Below are positions 7,925 to 16,629 of a stretch of DNA of 64,000 nt, one piece after another. Under the pieces are notes generated by a model. It ran no database searches and was not told the origin of the DNA. It worked only from the letters and a program-made list of their open reading frames with translations. Both the position numbers and the translations under genes were made by a program. Origin of the DNA: Saccharothrix deserti (GTDB lineage: Bacteria > Actinomycetota > Actinomycetes > Mycobacteriales > Pseudonocardiaceae). The DNA lies in the NCBI RefSeq assembly GCF_009769385.1, contig NZ_ML775962.1, positions 1 through 64,000 on the forward strand. The letters run 5' to 3'. Each line of letters begins with the position of its first letter. Within the stretch, counting starts at the first letter, position 1.

Positions 7925-9403
7925 GTGTTGCTGGTCCGCAGCCTGCTCGGGATGCCGGAACTCCGACTCCGCCTCGTCGGCGGCGCCGAGTTGCTGGACA
8001 GGCCTGTGACCAGGCTCTACGGCACTGAACTGCCCGATCCGGCCCGCTACCTCTCGGGTGGTGAGCTGGTGCTTTCCGGGCTGTTGTGGCACCGGACGGC
8101 GGCCGATTGTGAAAAGTTTGTTGCTTCCTTGGCGTCATCGGGAGTCGCCGCGTTGGCGGCCAGCTCGCCCGATGTCGGGAAATTGCCCGATGCGCTGGTC
8201 GAGGCCTGCGAACGGCACGGCGTGCCGCTGTTGGAGGTTCCGGTCGACCTGTCGTTCGCGGCCATCACCGAACGCGTGGTGCTGGAGCTGGCCGCCGAAC
8301 GGGTGGGCGACGCGGGCGCGTTGCTGGGCAGGCACCGGCGGCTGCTGACCGTGGTCGCCGAGGGCGGCGGGTTGTCCGAGCTGGTGGCGGCCGGTGCGGC
8401 GGAGCTGGACGCGCCGTGCTGGGTGCTGTCGTGCACCGGTCACGTCGTCGCCGGGCCCGAACTGCCCGAGGCGGCGGCGCTGGTCCGGGAGTTCCTGCTG
8501 GCCGACCGGCTGCCCAGGGTGGTGCGCGGAACGACGCTGTTGCCGGTGTCCGCACGCGGAGGTTCCCGGCTGACCTCGTGGATCCTCGTCGTGTCCGGCG
8601 ACCGGACGCAGGACGAGGTCGCCGCCGAACTGGCCAGCCTGGTCGGCGTGGAACGGGCGCGGGTCGTGCAGGGGCGGGAGATCGAGAACCGCGCGGCCGG
8701 ACCGTTGCTGCGGCAGGTGCTCACCGGTGGTGATCTCGCCGCTCGCATCGCGGCCGTCGGGTGGGACCCGGACGCGCCGCTGCGGGTGCTGGCGGCCTCG
8801 GTGTCGGACGGCCAGGTCGAGCAGGCCGTGGCGCTGGTGGAGGAGGTGCTGGCGTCCGTCACGCCGAGGTTCCTGGTCGCCGCCGTCGGCGCGGAGGTCT
8901 ACGCGCTGGTGCCGTCCGGGTCGTGGACCGAGGGGGTGAGGTCGGCGTTGCGGACGCTGGAGCCGGGACTGAGGTCCGCCAGGGTCCTGGTCGGGATCTC
9001 GTCACCGGTCGGCCACGCCGGGCTGCGCGGCGCGGCGGAGGAGGCCTCGCACGCGCGGCGGCTGGGTGAGCGGCGGACCGGGCGGACGTGCGTGGTGGCG
9101 GGGGAGGAGATCGCCCTGCACCAGCTCTTGCTGGCCGGTGTGCCGGAGGAACTGCGCCGCTCGCTGCGCCGTCGTCTGCTGGGCCCGGTGCTGGACTACG
9201 ACGCCGAACACGGCTCGGACCTCGTCGGCACACTGCGGGTGTTCCTCGACTGCTCCGGCTCGTGGACCACGGCCGCCGCCCGCCTGCACGTCCACGTCAA
9301 CACCCTGCGGTACCGGGTGGGGCGGGTCGAGCACCTGTTGGGCGTCGACCTGTCGGACTTCACCGAACGGGTGGACCTGTACCTCGCCCTCCAGGCCGGC
9401 TGA
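7925..9403 (+). CDS. PucR-family purine catabolism regulator
   Basis: 492 residues in PucR architecture: an N-terminal purine-catabolism domain (about 1-130), a central GGDEF-like degenerate domain (about 270-400) and a C-terminal HTH_30 domain (TTAAARLHVHVNTLRYRV, followed by Leu-Gly-Val-Asp-Leu). PucR proteins sense purine degradation intermediates and control uptake and breakdown genes. It is transcribed divergently from the purine operon and so is its likely regulator. The start is GTG at 7925 with a GGAGG site 6-7 bases upstream. Confidence 0.85.
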   Translation: MLLVRSLLGMPELRLRLVGGAELLDRPVTRLYGTELPDPARYLSGGELVLSGLLWHRTAADCEKFVASLASSGVAALAASSPDVGKLPDALVEACERHGVPLLEVPVDLSFAAITERVVLELAAERVGDAGALLGRHRRLLTVVAEGGGLSELVAAGAAELDAPCWVLSCTGHVVAGPELPEAAALVREFLLADRLPRVVRGTTLLPVSARGGSRLTSWILVVSGDRTQDEVAAELASLVGVERARVVQGREIENRAAGPLLRQVLTGGDLAARIAAVGWDPDAPLRVLAASVSDGQVEQAVALVEEVLASVTPRFLVAAVGAEVYALVPSGSWTEGVRSALRTLEPGLRSARVLVGISSPVGHAGLRGAAEEASHARRLGERRTGRTCVVAGEEIALHQLLLAGVPEELRRSLRRRLLGPVLDYDAEHGSDLVGTLRVFLDCSGSWTTAAARLHVHVNTLRYRVGRVEHLLGVDLSDFTERVDLYLALQAG

Positions 9404-9446
9404 CCCCGGACAGGGACCACCGCAACGGAAAGGCCCGCAACGGAAA

Positions 9447-9470
9447 GGCCCGCACCGGACGGTGCGGGCC
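9447..9470. terminator. GC-rich hairpin after pucR-type gene
   Basis: A perfect inverted repeat GGCCCGCACCG/CGGTGCGGGCC lies 44 bases after the regulator stop. There is no T-run, as is common for actinobacterial terminators. Two near-identical CGCAACGGAAAGGCC copies directly precede it. Confidence 0.55.
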
Positions 9471-9509
9471 GACGCCGTCATTGCGAGGCGACAACTGCTC
9501 GAGTAACGG

Positions 9510-9547
9510 GCCATCCCCGACCCGCCGCCGCGCAGGTCGGGGATGGC
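9510..9547. terminator. Hairpin after the Imm1-like gene
   Basis: A perfect 13-bp stem, GCCATCCCCGACC paired with GGTCGGGGATGGC, with a 12-base loop, lies 8 bases beyond the stop of the minus-strand Imm1-like gene. It probably terminates that transcript and, from the other side, any read-through from the PucR-type gene. Confidence 0.65.
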
Positions 9548-9554
9548 GTCTTCC

Positions 9555-9908
9555 TCACCTCACCTGTTGCCACGGGACGAGCGTCGGACGCTCTCCCGTG
9601 GCGAGGAACTCCTCGATCGCGACGGCGAGGTCGGCGACCGGGATCTCGCAGTGGGTGGGGAAGTTGACCCCGGCGTACCGGGGGCGCTGGCGGGGGCCTT
9701 CGCCGAGGCTGGCCCACGAACCGGTGATCACATCGGTGAACAGGATGGCCCCGCGGTCACCGCGCACGCCGACCCACACGCGGTGGTCCGGGCAGTCCGT
9801 GTGCACGAGCGTGGCGTCCTGGGCCACCGTGAGGCGGTCGAGCAGTCGGCGCACGTCCTCGGTGGCGCGGAGTTCGTCCACACCGGAAGCGAAGTTGGCC
9901 TGGATCAT
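9555..9908 (-). CDS. Imm1-like immunity-family protein
   Basis: A 117-residue acidic cytoplasmic protein. The pattern of a central Trp-Val-Gly-Val strand, a Gly-Ala-Ile-Leu-Phe strand, an EIPVADLAVAIEEFLATG helix and the C-terminal Gly-Glu-Arg-Pro-Thr-x-Val-x-Trp is that of the Imm1 family, members of which neutralise polymorphic toxins (notably nucleic-acid deaminases) in kin-protection systems. Its ATG is 5 bases after the stop of the DUF1996 gene, and its ribosome-binding site lies within that gene's last codons, so the two are coupled. No toxin domain is evident next to it, so the immunity role is by family only. Confidence 0.7.
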   Translation of the reverse strand: MIQANFASGVDELRATEDVRRLLDRLTVAQDATLVHTDCPDHRVWVGVRGDRGAILFTDVITGSWASLGEGPRQRPRYAGVNFPTHCEIPVADLAVAIEEFLATGERPTLVPWQQVR

Positions 9909-9913
9909 CGTCC

Positions 9914-11323
9914 TCACTCCCTGCACTTCCGGCCGGAGTTCACGCACTGGACCAGCCGGTTCATGATCTGCTGGGACATCACGTTGGCGAAGTCGTCGTG
10001 GTCGGAGAACGGGTTGTGCTCCTCCTCCGGGAAGGAGTCCACCGCGTACTGGCCGGCGACCTGCACGTCCCGCGGGATGTTGTAGGTCAGGCTGATCCGC
10101 AGCTGCGGCACCGCCTTGAAGCCCTGCGGGCACTTGCCGTTCTGGTCCGGCGCGACGATGTGGTCGCGGTGGTTGGCGCTGTCGGTGTTCTTGCCGTCCC
10201 AGCAGCTGTTGAAGTCGTGGATGCGCTTGACCTTGCTGCCTTCCGGGCAGATCGGGTACTTGTTGATCAGCACCTTGTCCTCGAACCCGGTGCAGGTCCA
10301 CGAGTTGCGCGCGTTCTTCGTGCCGTTGGTGGAGACCTTCGCGTCGCCGTAGAGGATCCGGAGGAACTGCGGCATCGCCTCGACCTTGCCGACCGGGCTG
10401 CCGCGGAAGGTGAGGTCCACCTGGGGGCGCTGGATCTCGCCCTCGTTGCCGACCAGCTCGTTCTCGTCGCTGGCGCTCTTGCCGTCACCCTTCTCCGGCG
10501 CGTCGGCCTCGGCTTCCTTGTCGGCGTCGGCGACCTTGGCGTCCTTGGCGTCGCCGTCCTTCACCGTGCACGGGGCGAGGCGCTGGAGGTTCTGCGGGCG
10601 CTGGCCGACCCGGCCCATGGCGATGGCGATCCGGTCGATCGTCGCGGTCCGCTTGTCGCGCAGCGGCCCGAGGATGGCGTTGTTGACGAAGTTCGGGTCC
10701 TGGACGTTCGCCGAGCTCTTGAGCCGGGTGTTGGCCTCCGAGATCTGGTTCTTGAGCTGTTCGAGGTTGCGGTCGACCTCGGCCTTGGCCTGGCCGGGCA
10801 CGTTCTTCAGCTGGCGCTTCACGTCCGGGCACTCGACCTGGGCGTCGGCCGGCTGGCCCGGCTCCTCCTCCTCGTTCTCCCGGTCGATCCGGACGACGGG
10901 CCAGAAGTAGGTCGACTTGTCACCGTTGCGACAGGTGGTGTCGGCGGCGGCCAGGCTCTCGTTGGTGGAGTCGGCGTCGGTCGACACGTTGCCCACGTAG
11001 TCATGCAGGTGCTGTGCGCCGTTGCGCACCCCCGGCTGCGCGATGAAGTTGTCCGGGTTGAAGTGGCCGTTCTCGTTGTTGCCGCAGCTCACGGTGAACG
11101 TGCCGGTACTCGCGCCGCGTTGCGGCTGGGGCACTTTTACGTTCTGCTGCTGCTTCGTGATGTCGACGAACTGGGAGATGTCGGCCCCGTCGGCTTGGGC
11201 TGTGCCCTGATCGCCGGTGGTGCTGATCGCGACGGCCAGGCCGATCGTGAGCGCCAACCCGGTCACGCCGGCAGTCAGCTTCGTGCGCCGGGAGAAGCGG
11301 TGCCGCCCCTGGTTTCGCGTCAT
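9914..11323 (-). CDS. Secreted DUF1996-domain protein
   Basis: 469 residues. An Arg-rich n-region and a hydrophobic core at about 16-33 form a signal peptide. A DUF1996 module follows (a Phe-x-Val-Ser-Cys-Gly start near 83, His-Leu-His-Asp-Tyr-Val-Gly-Asn, then in the C-terminal half the DFNSCWDG and NHRDHI segments), interrupted at about 155-300 by a charged Lys/Glu/Asp-rich insertion. The paired His/Asp/Cys residues are typical of the family, whose biochemical activity is not known. It would act outside the cell. GAGGTG is 8 bases before the ATG. Coupling to an Imm1-like gene is unusual. Confidence 0.75.
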   Translation of the reverse strand: MTRNQGRHRFSRRTKLTAGVTGLALTIGLAVAISTTGDQGTAQADGADISQFVDITKQQQNVKVPQPQRGASTGTFTVSCGNNENGHFNPDNFIAQPGVRNGAQHLHDYVGNVSTDADSTNESLAAADTTCRNGDKSTYFWPVVRIDRENEEEEPGQPADAQVECPDVKRQLKNVPGQAKAEVDRNLEQLKNQISEANTRLKSSANVQDPNFVNNAILGPLRDKRTATIDRIAIAMGRVGQRPQNLQRLAPCTVKDGDAKDAKVADADKEAEADAPEKGDGKSASDENELVGNEGEIQRPQVDLTFRGSPVGKVEAMPQFLRILYGDAKVSTNGTKNARNSWTCTGFEDKVLINKYPICPEGSKVKRIHDFNSCWDGKNTDSANHRDHIVAPDQNGKCPQGFKAVPQLRISLTYNIPRDVQVAGQYAVDSFPEEEHNPFSDHDDFANVMSQQIMNRLVQCVNSGRKCRE

Positions 11324-11569
11324 GGATGTGTCACCTCGTCGTAGGTACGCGCATGTCGTGCGTTGAACCCCGACCGCCGGTGGGCGGTGGACACAGTGGC
11401 ATACGTACCGCTCCCAGTCCGCGACCTGACCGTTACCTTTTCGTTATCCAGACCGACCCCTATCTTCAGGCCGGCGGCCAAACGGCGCTACGAGTCCACC
11501 CGACAGTCCTCCGGCGGCAGATGCCATTTCTGTGACACTCGAATCACGGGGAGTGCTGGGAGGGTGCCT

Positions 11570-13645
11570 GTGAGGCTGAATGCGGAGAACGTGCTGTCCG
11601 GCGCGGCGTACGGCCCGGTGGTCCAAGCCGGAAGCGTCGGGTCGGTGCACTTCAACACGGCACGCGCGGAACCGGTGATCCCCTACCAACTGCCTCCCGC
11701 GCCGAAGCTGTTCACCAGCAGGCGTCGGGAGCTCGCGGCGTTGGACGGCTGGCTGGAAGCGGACGAAGCACTGGTCGTGGTGGTCAGCGGACCGGGTGGA
11801 GTAGGCAAGACTTCTTTGGCGCTGCGCTGGCTCCACGGCGTCAGGTCCCGCTTCCCCGACGGTCAGCTGTACGTGGACCTGGCCGTGCGCACCCCCGGTG
11901 GACCGACGACACCCGAGGAGGTGCTGGAGTGGTTCCTCCTGGCGTTGGGTGTGCCCGCCGCGGAGATCCCGTCGGGGTTGGCTCGAAGACAGGCGGCGTT
12001 CCGCACCCTCACCGCCGACCGGGCCGTGGCACTGCTGCTGGACAACGCCATTTCGGCGGCGCAGGTCCGCCCGTTGCTCCCGACCTCGGCGCGCAGTGCC
12101 GTCGTGGTCACCAGCCGCTGGCGGCTTGGCGGACTGGCCGTCGACGGCGCCAGGTTCGTCGAGGTCGGATCATTTGACGAAGACTCGTCGGTGGAGCTGC
12201 TCGAAAGGGCAGTGGGCTCGCGCGTCACGTCGGAACCCGACGCGGCCCGGGAACTGGCACACCTCTGCGCGGGCCTGCCCATCGCGTTGTCCGTAATCGG
12301 TGCACGCCTGTCCACTCGTCCTCGACGTTCGCTGTCGAAGGAGGTCGGCTCGCTGCGTGCGGAACGCCTGGCGACGTTGGCGCTGGACGACGGCGTGTCG
12401 GTCGAGGCGGTGTTCGACCTGTCGTACGTCGACCTTCCGCCTCGACATGCCCGGGTCTACCGCCTGTGCGCCCTGCACCCCGGAGCGTCCTTCGGTGTCG
12501 AAGCCGCCGCCGCGGCGGCGGGCGAGCCGGTGTCGGACGTGGAACAGGTGTTGGAGGAGCTGGTGGAGAAGAACCTCTTGACCGAGGTGGGCGACGAACG
12601 GTTCGGTTTCCACGACCTGCTGCGGCTCCACGCCCGCCGGCACGCTGACCGGGCCTCGCACCCGGAGCGGGATGCGGCTCTTCGACGCTTGGCGGAGTGG
12701 TACCTGGATCGGTTGGTGGACGCCGACTTGGCTCTACGACCCACGCGGCGCCGGGTGGGCCCCAGGTACCACGACCGCCGGTCGTCCTTCCCGACACAGC
12801 GCGATGCGTTGGTGTGGCTGGAAAGAGAGAGGACCAATCTGCGAGAGGCGTGCCGGATCGCCCACGACCTGGGCTTGGACGAGGTGGTCTGGCAGTTCTG
12901 CGAGGCGATGTGGGGGTTCTTCCTGCATGCGCGGCACTACGTCGACTGGTTCGCGGTGCACGACCTCGGTGTTCCGGCCGCGATGCGGTGCGGGAACCGG
13001 GCGGCCGAGGCGAAGCTCCGGGCACAGCTGGCGTTCACCTACAGCGGGTTGCGTCGGTTTCAGGCCGCCGAGCGGGAAGGGCTGCGCGCGTTGGAGATCG
13101 CCGAGGAGGACGGCGACGACCAAGGGGTCGCGGTCGCGCTCACCGAGCTCGGTGGTGTGGCCCAAGGCGCAGGTGAGCCGCTGCGTGCCATGGAACGCCT
13201 GGTGCGTGCACGTGAGATCCGTCAGCACATCGGGCCTCCACGGGCCGAGGCGTTGTGCGCTCGCCGGATAGGCGAGGTGCTGACCGAGCTCGGCCGTGAC
13301 GACGAGGCGATGGCAGAACTCGAAGCGGCGGCCGACGCGATGGGGCGACTGGGCGACCGTGCCGGACAAGCCAGGTGCCTGATGTCGGTCGGCGCGATCG
13401 CCCTGCGCCGGGGTCGGCCCGATGCAGCCGAGGAGAGCCTGGAAACCGCACTGGACCTGCTCCACCGCGTCGGGGCGCCGTTCTACGAGGCCGAGGTCTT
13501 GGTGATGCTGGGGGAGGTCGCCGAATCCGCGGGCGACCTCCCCCGAGCACGCGAACGCTATGGCGAGGCACTGCGCCTGTTCGAAAGCTTGGGGAACCCC
13601 CAGGCCGCCACGATCAGCGTCAAGCTCTCGGCACTGGACAAGTGA
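11570..13645 (+). CDS. NB-ARC/TPR STAND ATPase
   Basis: 691 residues from the GTG that follows GGGAGGG by 7 bases; the frame is open 69 codons further upstream without a better site. The N-terminus carries the short GPVVQAGSV type leader seen before STAND modules in actinobacteria; the P-loop GPGGVGKTS is at 74-82, Walker B VALLLDN at 153-159, then a winged-helix region and about 300 C-terminal residues of TPR-like helical repeats. There is no DNA-binding or protease domain. STAND proteins are ATP-dependent switches that assemble on ligand binding in regulation or phage defence. It converges on a minus-strand small gene with an 88-base overlap. Confidence 0.8.
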   Translation: MRLNAENVLSGAAYGPVVQAGSVGSVHFNTARAEPVIPYQLPPAPKLFTSRRRELAALDGWLEADEALVVVVSGPGGVGKTSLALRWLHGVRSRFPDGQLYVDLAVRTPGGPTTPEEVLEWFLLALGVPAAEIPSGLARRQAAFRTLTADRAVALLLDNAISAAQVRPLLPTSARSAVVVTSRWRLGGLAVDGARFVEVGSFDEDSSVELLERAVGSRVTSEPDAARELAHLCAGLPIALSVIGARLSTRPRRSLSKEVGSLRAERLATLALDDGVSVEAVFDLSYVDLPPRHARVYRLCALHPGASFGVEAAAAAAGEPVSDVEQVLEELVEKNLLTEVGDERFGFHDLLRLHARRHADRASHPERDAALRRLAEWYLDRLVDADLALRPTRRRVGPRYHDRRSSFPTQRDALVWLERERTNLREACRIAHDLGLDEVVWQFCEAMWGFFLHARHYVDWFAVHDLGVPAAMRCGNRAAEAKLRAQLAFTYSGLRRFQAAEREGLRALEIAEEDGDDQGVAVALTELGGVAQGAGEPLRAMERLVRAREIRQHIGPPRAEALCARRIGEVLTELGRDDEAMAELEAAADAMGRLGDRAGQARCLMSVGAIALRRGRPDAAEESLETALDLLHRVGAPFYEAEVLVMLGEVAESAGDLPRARERYGEALRLFESLGNPQAATISVKLSALDK

Positions 13646-13800
13646 GGCGACTCGACCAGGACGTCGGCCAACCCAAGCACGGCGGGGTCGGCGCGGCCGA
13701 TCTCGCCGATCACGAGCTGGTCGGGTATCCCGGAACCGGTGGTCACGACCAGCCGGTGCAGGCCGACGCCCAGACCGTTCACCACCAGCCACGTGATCAT
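13558..13800 (-). CDS. Small 80-aa protein, last gene of the sugar operon
   Basis: An 80-residue frame whose ATG overlaps the stop of the GT-B-like gene as ATGA, the same coupling used between the two genes upstream. The first 54 residues look like a genuine protein (hydrophobic N-terminus ITWLVVNGLGVGLHRLVV, then acidic); the last 26 are antisense to the 3' end of the STAND gene. I do not recognise a family. It may be a truncated gene cut by the arrival of the STAND gene, or a real small protein with a convergent overlap. Confidence 0.45.
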   Translation of the reverse strand: MITWLVVNGLGVGLHRLVVTTGSGIPDQLVIGEIGRADPAVLGLADVLVESPHLSSAESLTLIVAAWGFPKLSNRRSASP

Positions 13801-15011
13801 GAGTGCTCCGGTCGCAGCGGAACGGGACCGGGCACCGCTGCGGTGACCGCCGGTTTCCCGGGCTCGGGCAGATCCATCAAGCGGTACATGGCCGTGCGCA
13901 GGGCGGCTGCCGCGGTGCCCGGACGTGATGACATCACTGCGGCGACGCGTGCTGCGTTCCCCGAGCCGGCACTGGTGAGTTGCGGGAGCAGCGGTAGCGT
14001 CCGGTCCAGCAGCGGTGCGCATCGGCGAACCGCGTCGGCCAGGCTGCCGGTGCGGACATTGCCCTCGGGGAAGGACGCCAGCACGACCGGTTTGCCGATC
14101 GCGGCGGCGTACTGGGTGGTCGAGCCGTGGTCACCCACCACGTGATCACTGGCGATCATCGTCGCCCGCCAGCCCTCTTCGGGTGGGATCACCAGCAGTC
14201 CAGCCTCGATGCACTCGTGCAGCCAAGCCCGTACCTGCCAGCGCCCGTGCACCTCCCACACGTTCGGGTGCAGTACCAGCGCGACGCGGTACCTGTCGTC
14301 CGACAGCTCGTCCAGCAGCGTGCGGCACAACGAGAACCTGCTGCCGAAAGCGGAATCGGGCGCCCAGGTGGAACTCACCGTGACCAAGCGCTGGTTTTCC
14401 CGTAACCCCAGCATCTCGCGGTAGCGGGACCGCATCGGGAGACTTGCCACCATCCGGTCCAGGCAGGGATCGCCCACGACCACCGCGGTGTGCAGCGCCT
14501 CCGGGCATGACTCGCGCAGGGCGGCCAGTTCGTCCTCGTGCGTGAGGCCAATCGCGGCCGGGAGTATCTTGCCGCGCCGGGTGAGCGACTCGCGGCTCAA
14601 CCCGGTGTGCGGCAGGGCGTCGCGGCCCGCATGCCTGCTGAACCGCCGCGACGCCAGGTTGCCCGCCCCGTGCGGGATCAGCAGAAGAGGTCCGCGTGCC
14701 TGGTCCAGATCGTTGTAGGCGGCCGCCAACACCAGGTCGAAGTCGTGCTGGGTGGCCTGTTGCCACGGGACGACGATGCCTCCTTGCGTGCGCACGTACT
14801 CCTCGGTGCCGTGCCACCAGCGCCCGGTGTCGGTGACCGAGAACACCACCTGCACCCTGGGGTCGTTGCGCAGGAGCGGCACGATGTCGGAGATCAACCG
14901 CGTGCCCGCGGCGAAGTGGGGCACCATGACCAGTACGGTCCGACACCCCGCCACGGTCACGCGCCGGTCGGCGTCCGGTCCTATCGGACCTCTGATCCAC
15001 TGCCCGGTCAC
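13797..15011 (-). CDS. GT-B-fold transferase, CDP-glycerol glycerophosphotransferase-like
   Basis: 404 residues. After a leader, an N-terminal Rossmann-like half (VLVMVPHFAAGTRL) is followed by a second half with the Ala-Ser-Asp-His-Val-Val-Gly-Asp-His-Gly-Ser-Thr-Thr segment and a GKPVVLASFPEGN segment, the layout of CDP-glycerol glycerophosphotransferase and UDP-GlcNAc epimerase-like GT-B proteins. It has no transmembrane segment. It overlaps the nucleotide-sugar dehydrogenase stop by 4 bases, so a role in adding an acidic sugar or polyol phosphate to a cell-surface or secreted acceptor is reasonable. The acceptor and donor are unknown. Confidence 0.6.
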   Translation of the reverse strand: MTGQWIRGPIGPDADRRVTVAGCRTVLVMVPHFAAGTRLISDIVPLLRNDPRVQVVFSVTDTGRWWHGTEEYVRTQGGIVVPWQQATQHDFDLVLAAAYNDLDQARGPLLLIPHGAGNLASRRFSRHAGRDALPHTGLSRESLTRRGKILPAAIGLTHEDELAALRESCPEALHTAVVVGDPCLDRMVASLPMRSRYREMLGLRENQRLVTVSSTWAPDSAFGSRFSLCRTLLDELSDDRYRVALVLHPNVWEVHGRWQVRAWLHECIEAGLLVIPPEEGWRATMIASDHVVGDHGSTTQYAAAIGKPVVLASFPEGNVRTGSLADAVRRCAPLLDRTLPLLPQLTSAGSGNAARVAAVMSSRPGTAAAALRTAMYRLMDLPEPGKPAVTAAVPGPVPLRPEHS

Positions 15012-16282
15012 GCCGCCGCCTCGAAGCGCTCCACGACCAGGCGCGGCTCACCGGTCGAGCAGTCGAACACCGGCATGTCCAGCGCCGACAGGTCCTCGTA
15101 CACCAGGTGCGGTGTCATGATGACCGCGAAGTCCACGTCATCGACGTCACCGAGGTCCCTGCCGACCAGGTGAGTCCCGTCCGACAGAACCAGTTCCGGC
15201 ACGTACGGGTCGTGGTAGTCGGCCCAGGACTCCCGGCGCAGTTCCTCGAGCACCGCGACCGCGGCGGACTGGCGCACGTTCGGGGTGTCGGCCTTGTAGG
15301 TGACGCCGAGGATGAGGACTCGACTGGCCCGCAGCGGCCTTCCGACCACTTGCGGGATGACGTCACGCAACCGCTGCACGGTGTGCGCCGGCATCGCGTC
15401 GTTCATCGCCAGGGCTGCGTCGACCAGCGGGCTGAGAAGGCCGCGGCGGCGCGCTGCCGTCGAGAAGAAGCGAGCGGACACAGGCACGCAGTCACCGCCT
15501 GCGCCCGCACTCGGCCGGTGTCCGAGAAACCCGAACGGTTTGGTCCCCGCCGCCCGCAGCACGTCGTTGACGTCCACTCCGTACACCCGGCAGACCGCGG
15601 CCAACTCGTTGACCAACGAGATGTTGACCAGGCGGAAGGTGTTCTCGAAGACCTTCGACAGCTCTGCGGCACAGGTGGAGGTCACGCTGACGACCTCTTT
15701 TGCCATCGCGCTGAGGAACTGCGTTGCCCGGTGGCCGCACCGGCGGGTGTGGCCACCCACGACCCGCGGGATGGTCGTAAAGGCGTAGGTCTGGTTGCCG
15801 GGATCGATGCGCATCGGTGCGCAGGCAACGTGGAACGCGGAACCGGCGCGCAGCCCGGAAACCCGCTCCAGCAGTGGCACCAGGGACTGCGAGACCGTGC
15901 CCGGCGGGCAGGTGCTCTGCACGAGCACCAAGTCACCTCGACGCAACACCGCGGCCACCTCCTGTGCCGCCTGTGTCAACGGGCGCAGGTCGACGCCGCC
16001 GCGGCGGTCCGGTGGAGTGGGGAGGCACAACACGTGCACGCCGGCCGCCGGCACACCGGAGCTCATGTCCCGCACCACCAACCGCCCGCTTCCCAAGGCC
16101 TCACGCAGCGCCTGCTCCGACACCGTGCCGAGCCCGCACCCGGGCCGGGACTCGACCACGTCGGCGATTCGTCGCGCGGAGCTGTCCAAGCCCAAGACCA
16201 GCGATCCAGCTCCAGCCGCCGCCACCGCCGTGGGCAGCCCGGTGAACCCCAGGCCGATCACCACCACATCAGGAGTGCCCAT
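15008..16282 (-). CDS. UDP-glucose/UDP-ManNAc dehydrogenase family protein
   Basis: 424 residues, typical length. The N-terminal NAD-binding GLGFTGLP is at 10-17; the signature Lys210 with Asn214 (ELSKVFENTFRLVNISLVNELA region) and catalytic Cys265 (GGDCVPVS; most relatives have GGHC) are present, as is the C-terminal LGVTYKADTPNVRQS UDP-binding domain. These enzymes oxidise a UDP-hexose C6 alcohol to a uronate in two steps. It leads a three-gene operon; the upstream gap with the SARP gene carries strong inverted repeats. Confidence 0.85.
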   Translation of the reverse strand: MGTPDVVVIGLGFTGLPTAVAAAGAGSLVLGLDSSARRIADVVESRPGCGLGTVSEQALREALGSGRLVVRDMSSGVPAAGVHVLCLPTPPDRRGGVDLRPLTQAAQEVAAVLRRGDLVLVQSTCPPGTVSQSLVPLLERVSGLRAGSAFHVACAPMRIDPGNQTYAFTTIPRVVGGHTRRCGHRATQFLSAMAKEVVSVTSTCAAELSKVFENTFRLVNISLVNELAAVCRVYGVDVNDVLRAAGTKPFGFLGHRPSAGAGGDCVPVSARFFSTAARRRGLLSPLVDAALAMNDAMPAHTVQRLRDVIPQVVGRPLRASRVLILGVTYKADTPNVRQSAAVAVLEELRRESWADYHDPYVPELVLSDGTHLVGRDLGDVDDVDFAVIMTPHLVYEDLSALDMPVFDCSTGEPRLVVERFEAAA

Positions 16283-16358
16283 GCAAACCTCCCCGGATGT
16301 CCGACCGGGCCTTTCCCGTCGGACCCTGGTGCCAGCTTGGAAGCGCTCGCTGTCGAAT

Positions 16359-16401
16359 CCGGTTCAGCGGATGTACAGATCGCTGAACCGGCTGTTCAGC
16401 G
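16359..16401. promoter_or_regulatory. Three-half-site operator candidate
   Basis: A perfect 11-bp inverted repeat, CCGGTTCAGCG (16359-16369) and CGCTGAACCGG (16381-16391), with an 11-base spacer, is followed at once by a third half-site GTTCAGCG (16394-16401). It lies 77 bases upstream of the dehydrogenase start and about 230 upstream of the SARP start, so it can serve either divergent promoter. Confidence 0.6.
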
Positions 16402-16408
16402 AGGCGTG

Positions 16409-16426
16409 GTGATCGTTTCCGATCAC
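16409..16426. promoter_or_regulatory. Short inverted repeat in the SARP-dehydrogenase gap
   Basis: GTGATCG-TTTC-CGATCAC, a perfect 7-bp dyad with a 4-base spacer, next to the larger operator candidate. The rest of the gap (16430-16600) has an ACGTGCAC/GCGCGCAT-rich stretch but nothing I can assign. Confidence 0.4.
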
Positions 16427-16629
16427 ACATGCACGTGCACCTGCGCGCGCATGCGGAGTCCGTTGCGGGAACCTTTCAGAGTTCTTTCGGAAATCGGTCG
16501 GCAGCGCTAGGCCGACTGGACTACGGATTGTCACATCGAGGTATCGGAACGTGACGAAGTGCTGGATCGAGGCGGTGACTACCGGCAGACTCGGACGCGA
16601 ATCATTGCTTCCAGCGAGGGGTGGCGCTG

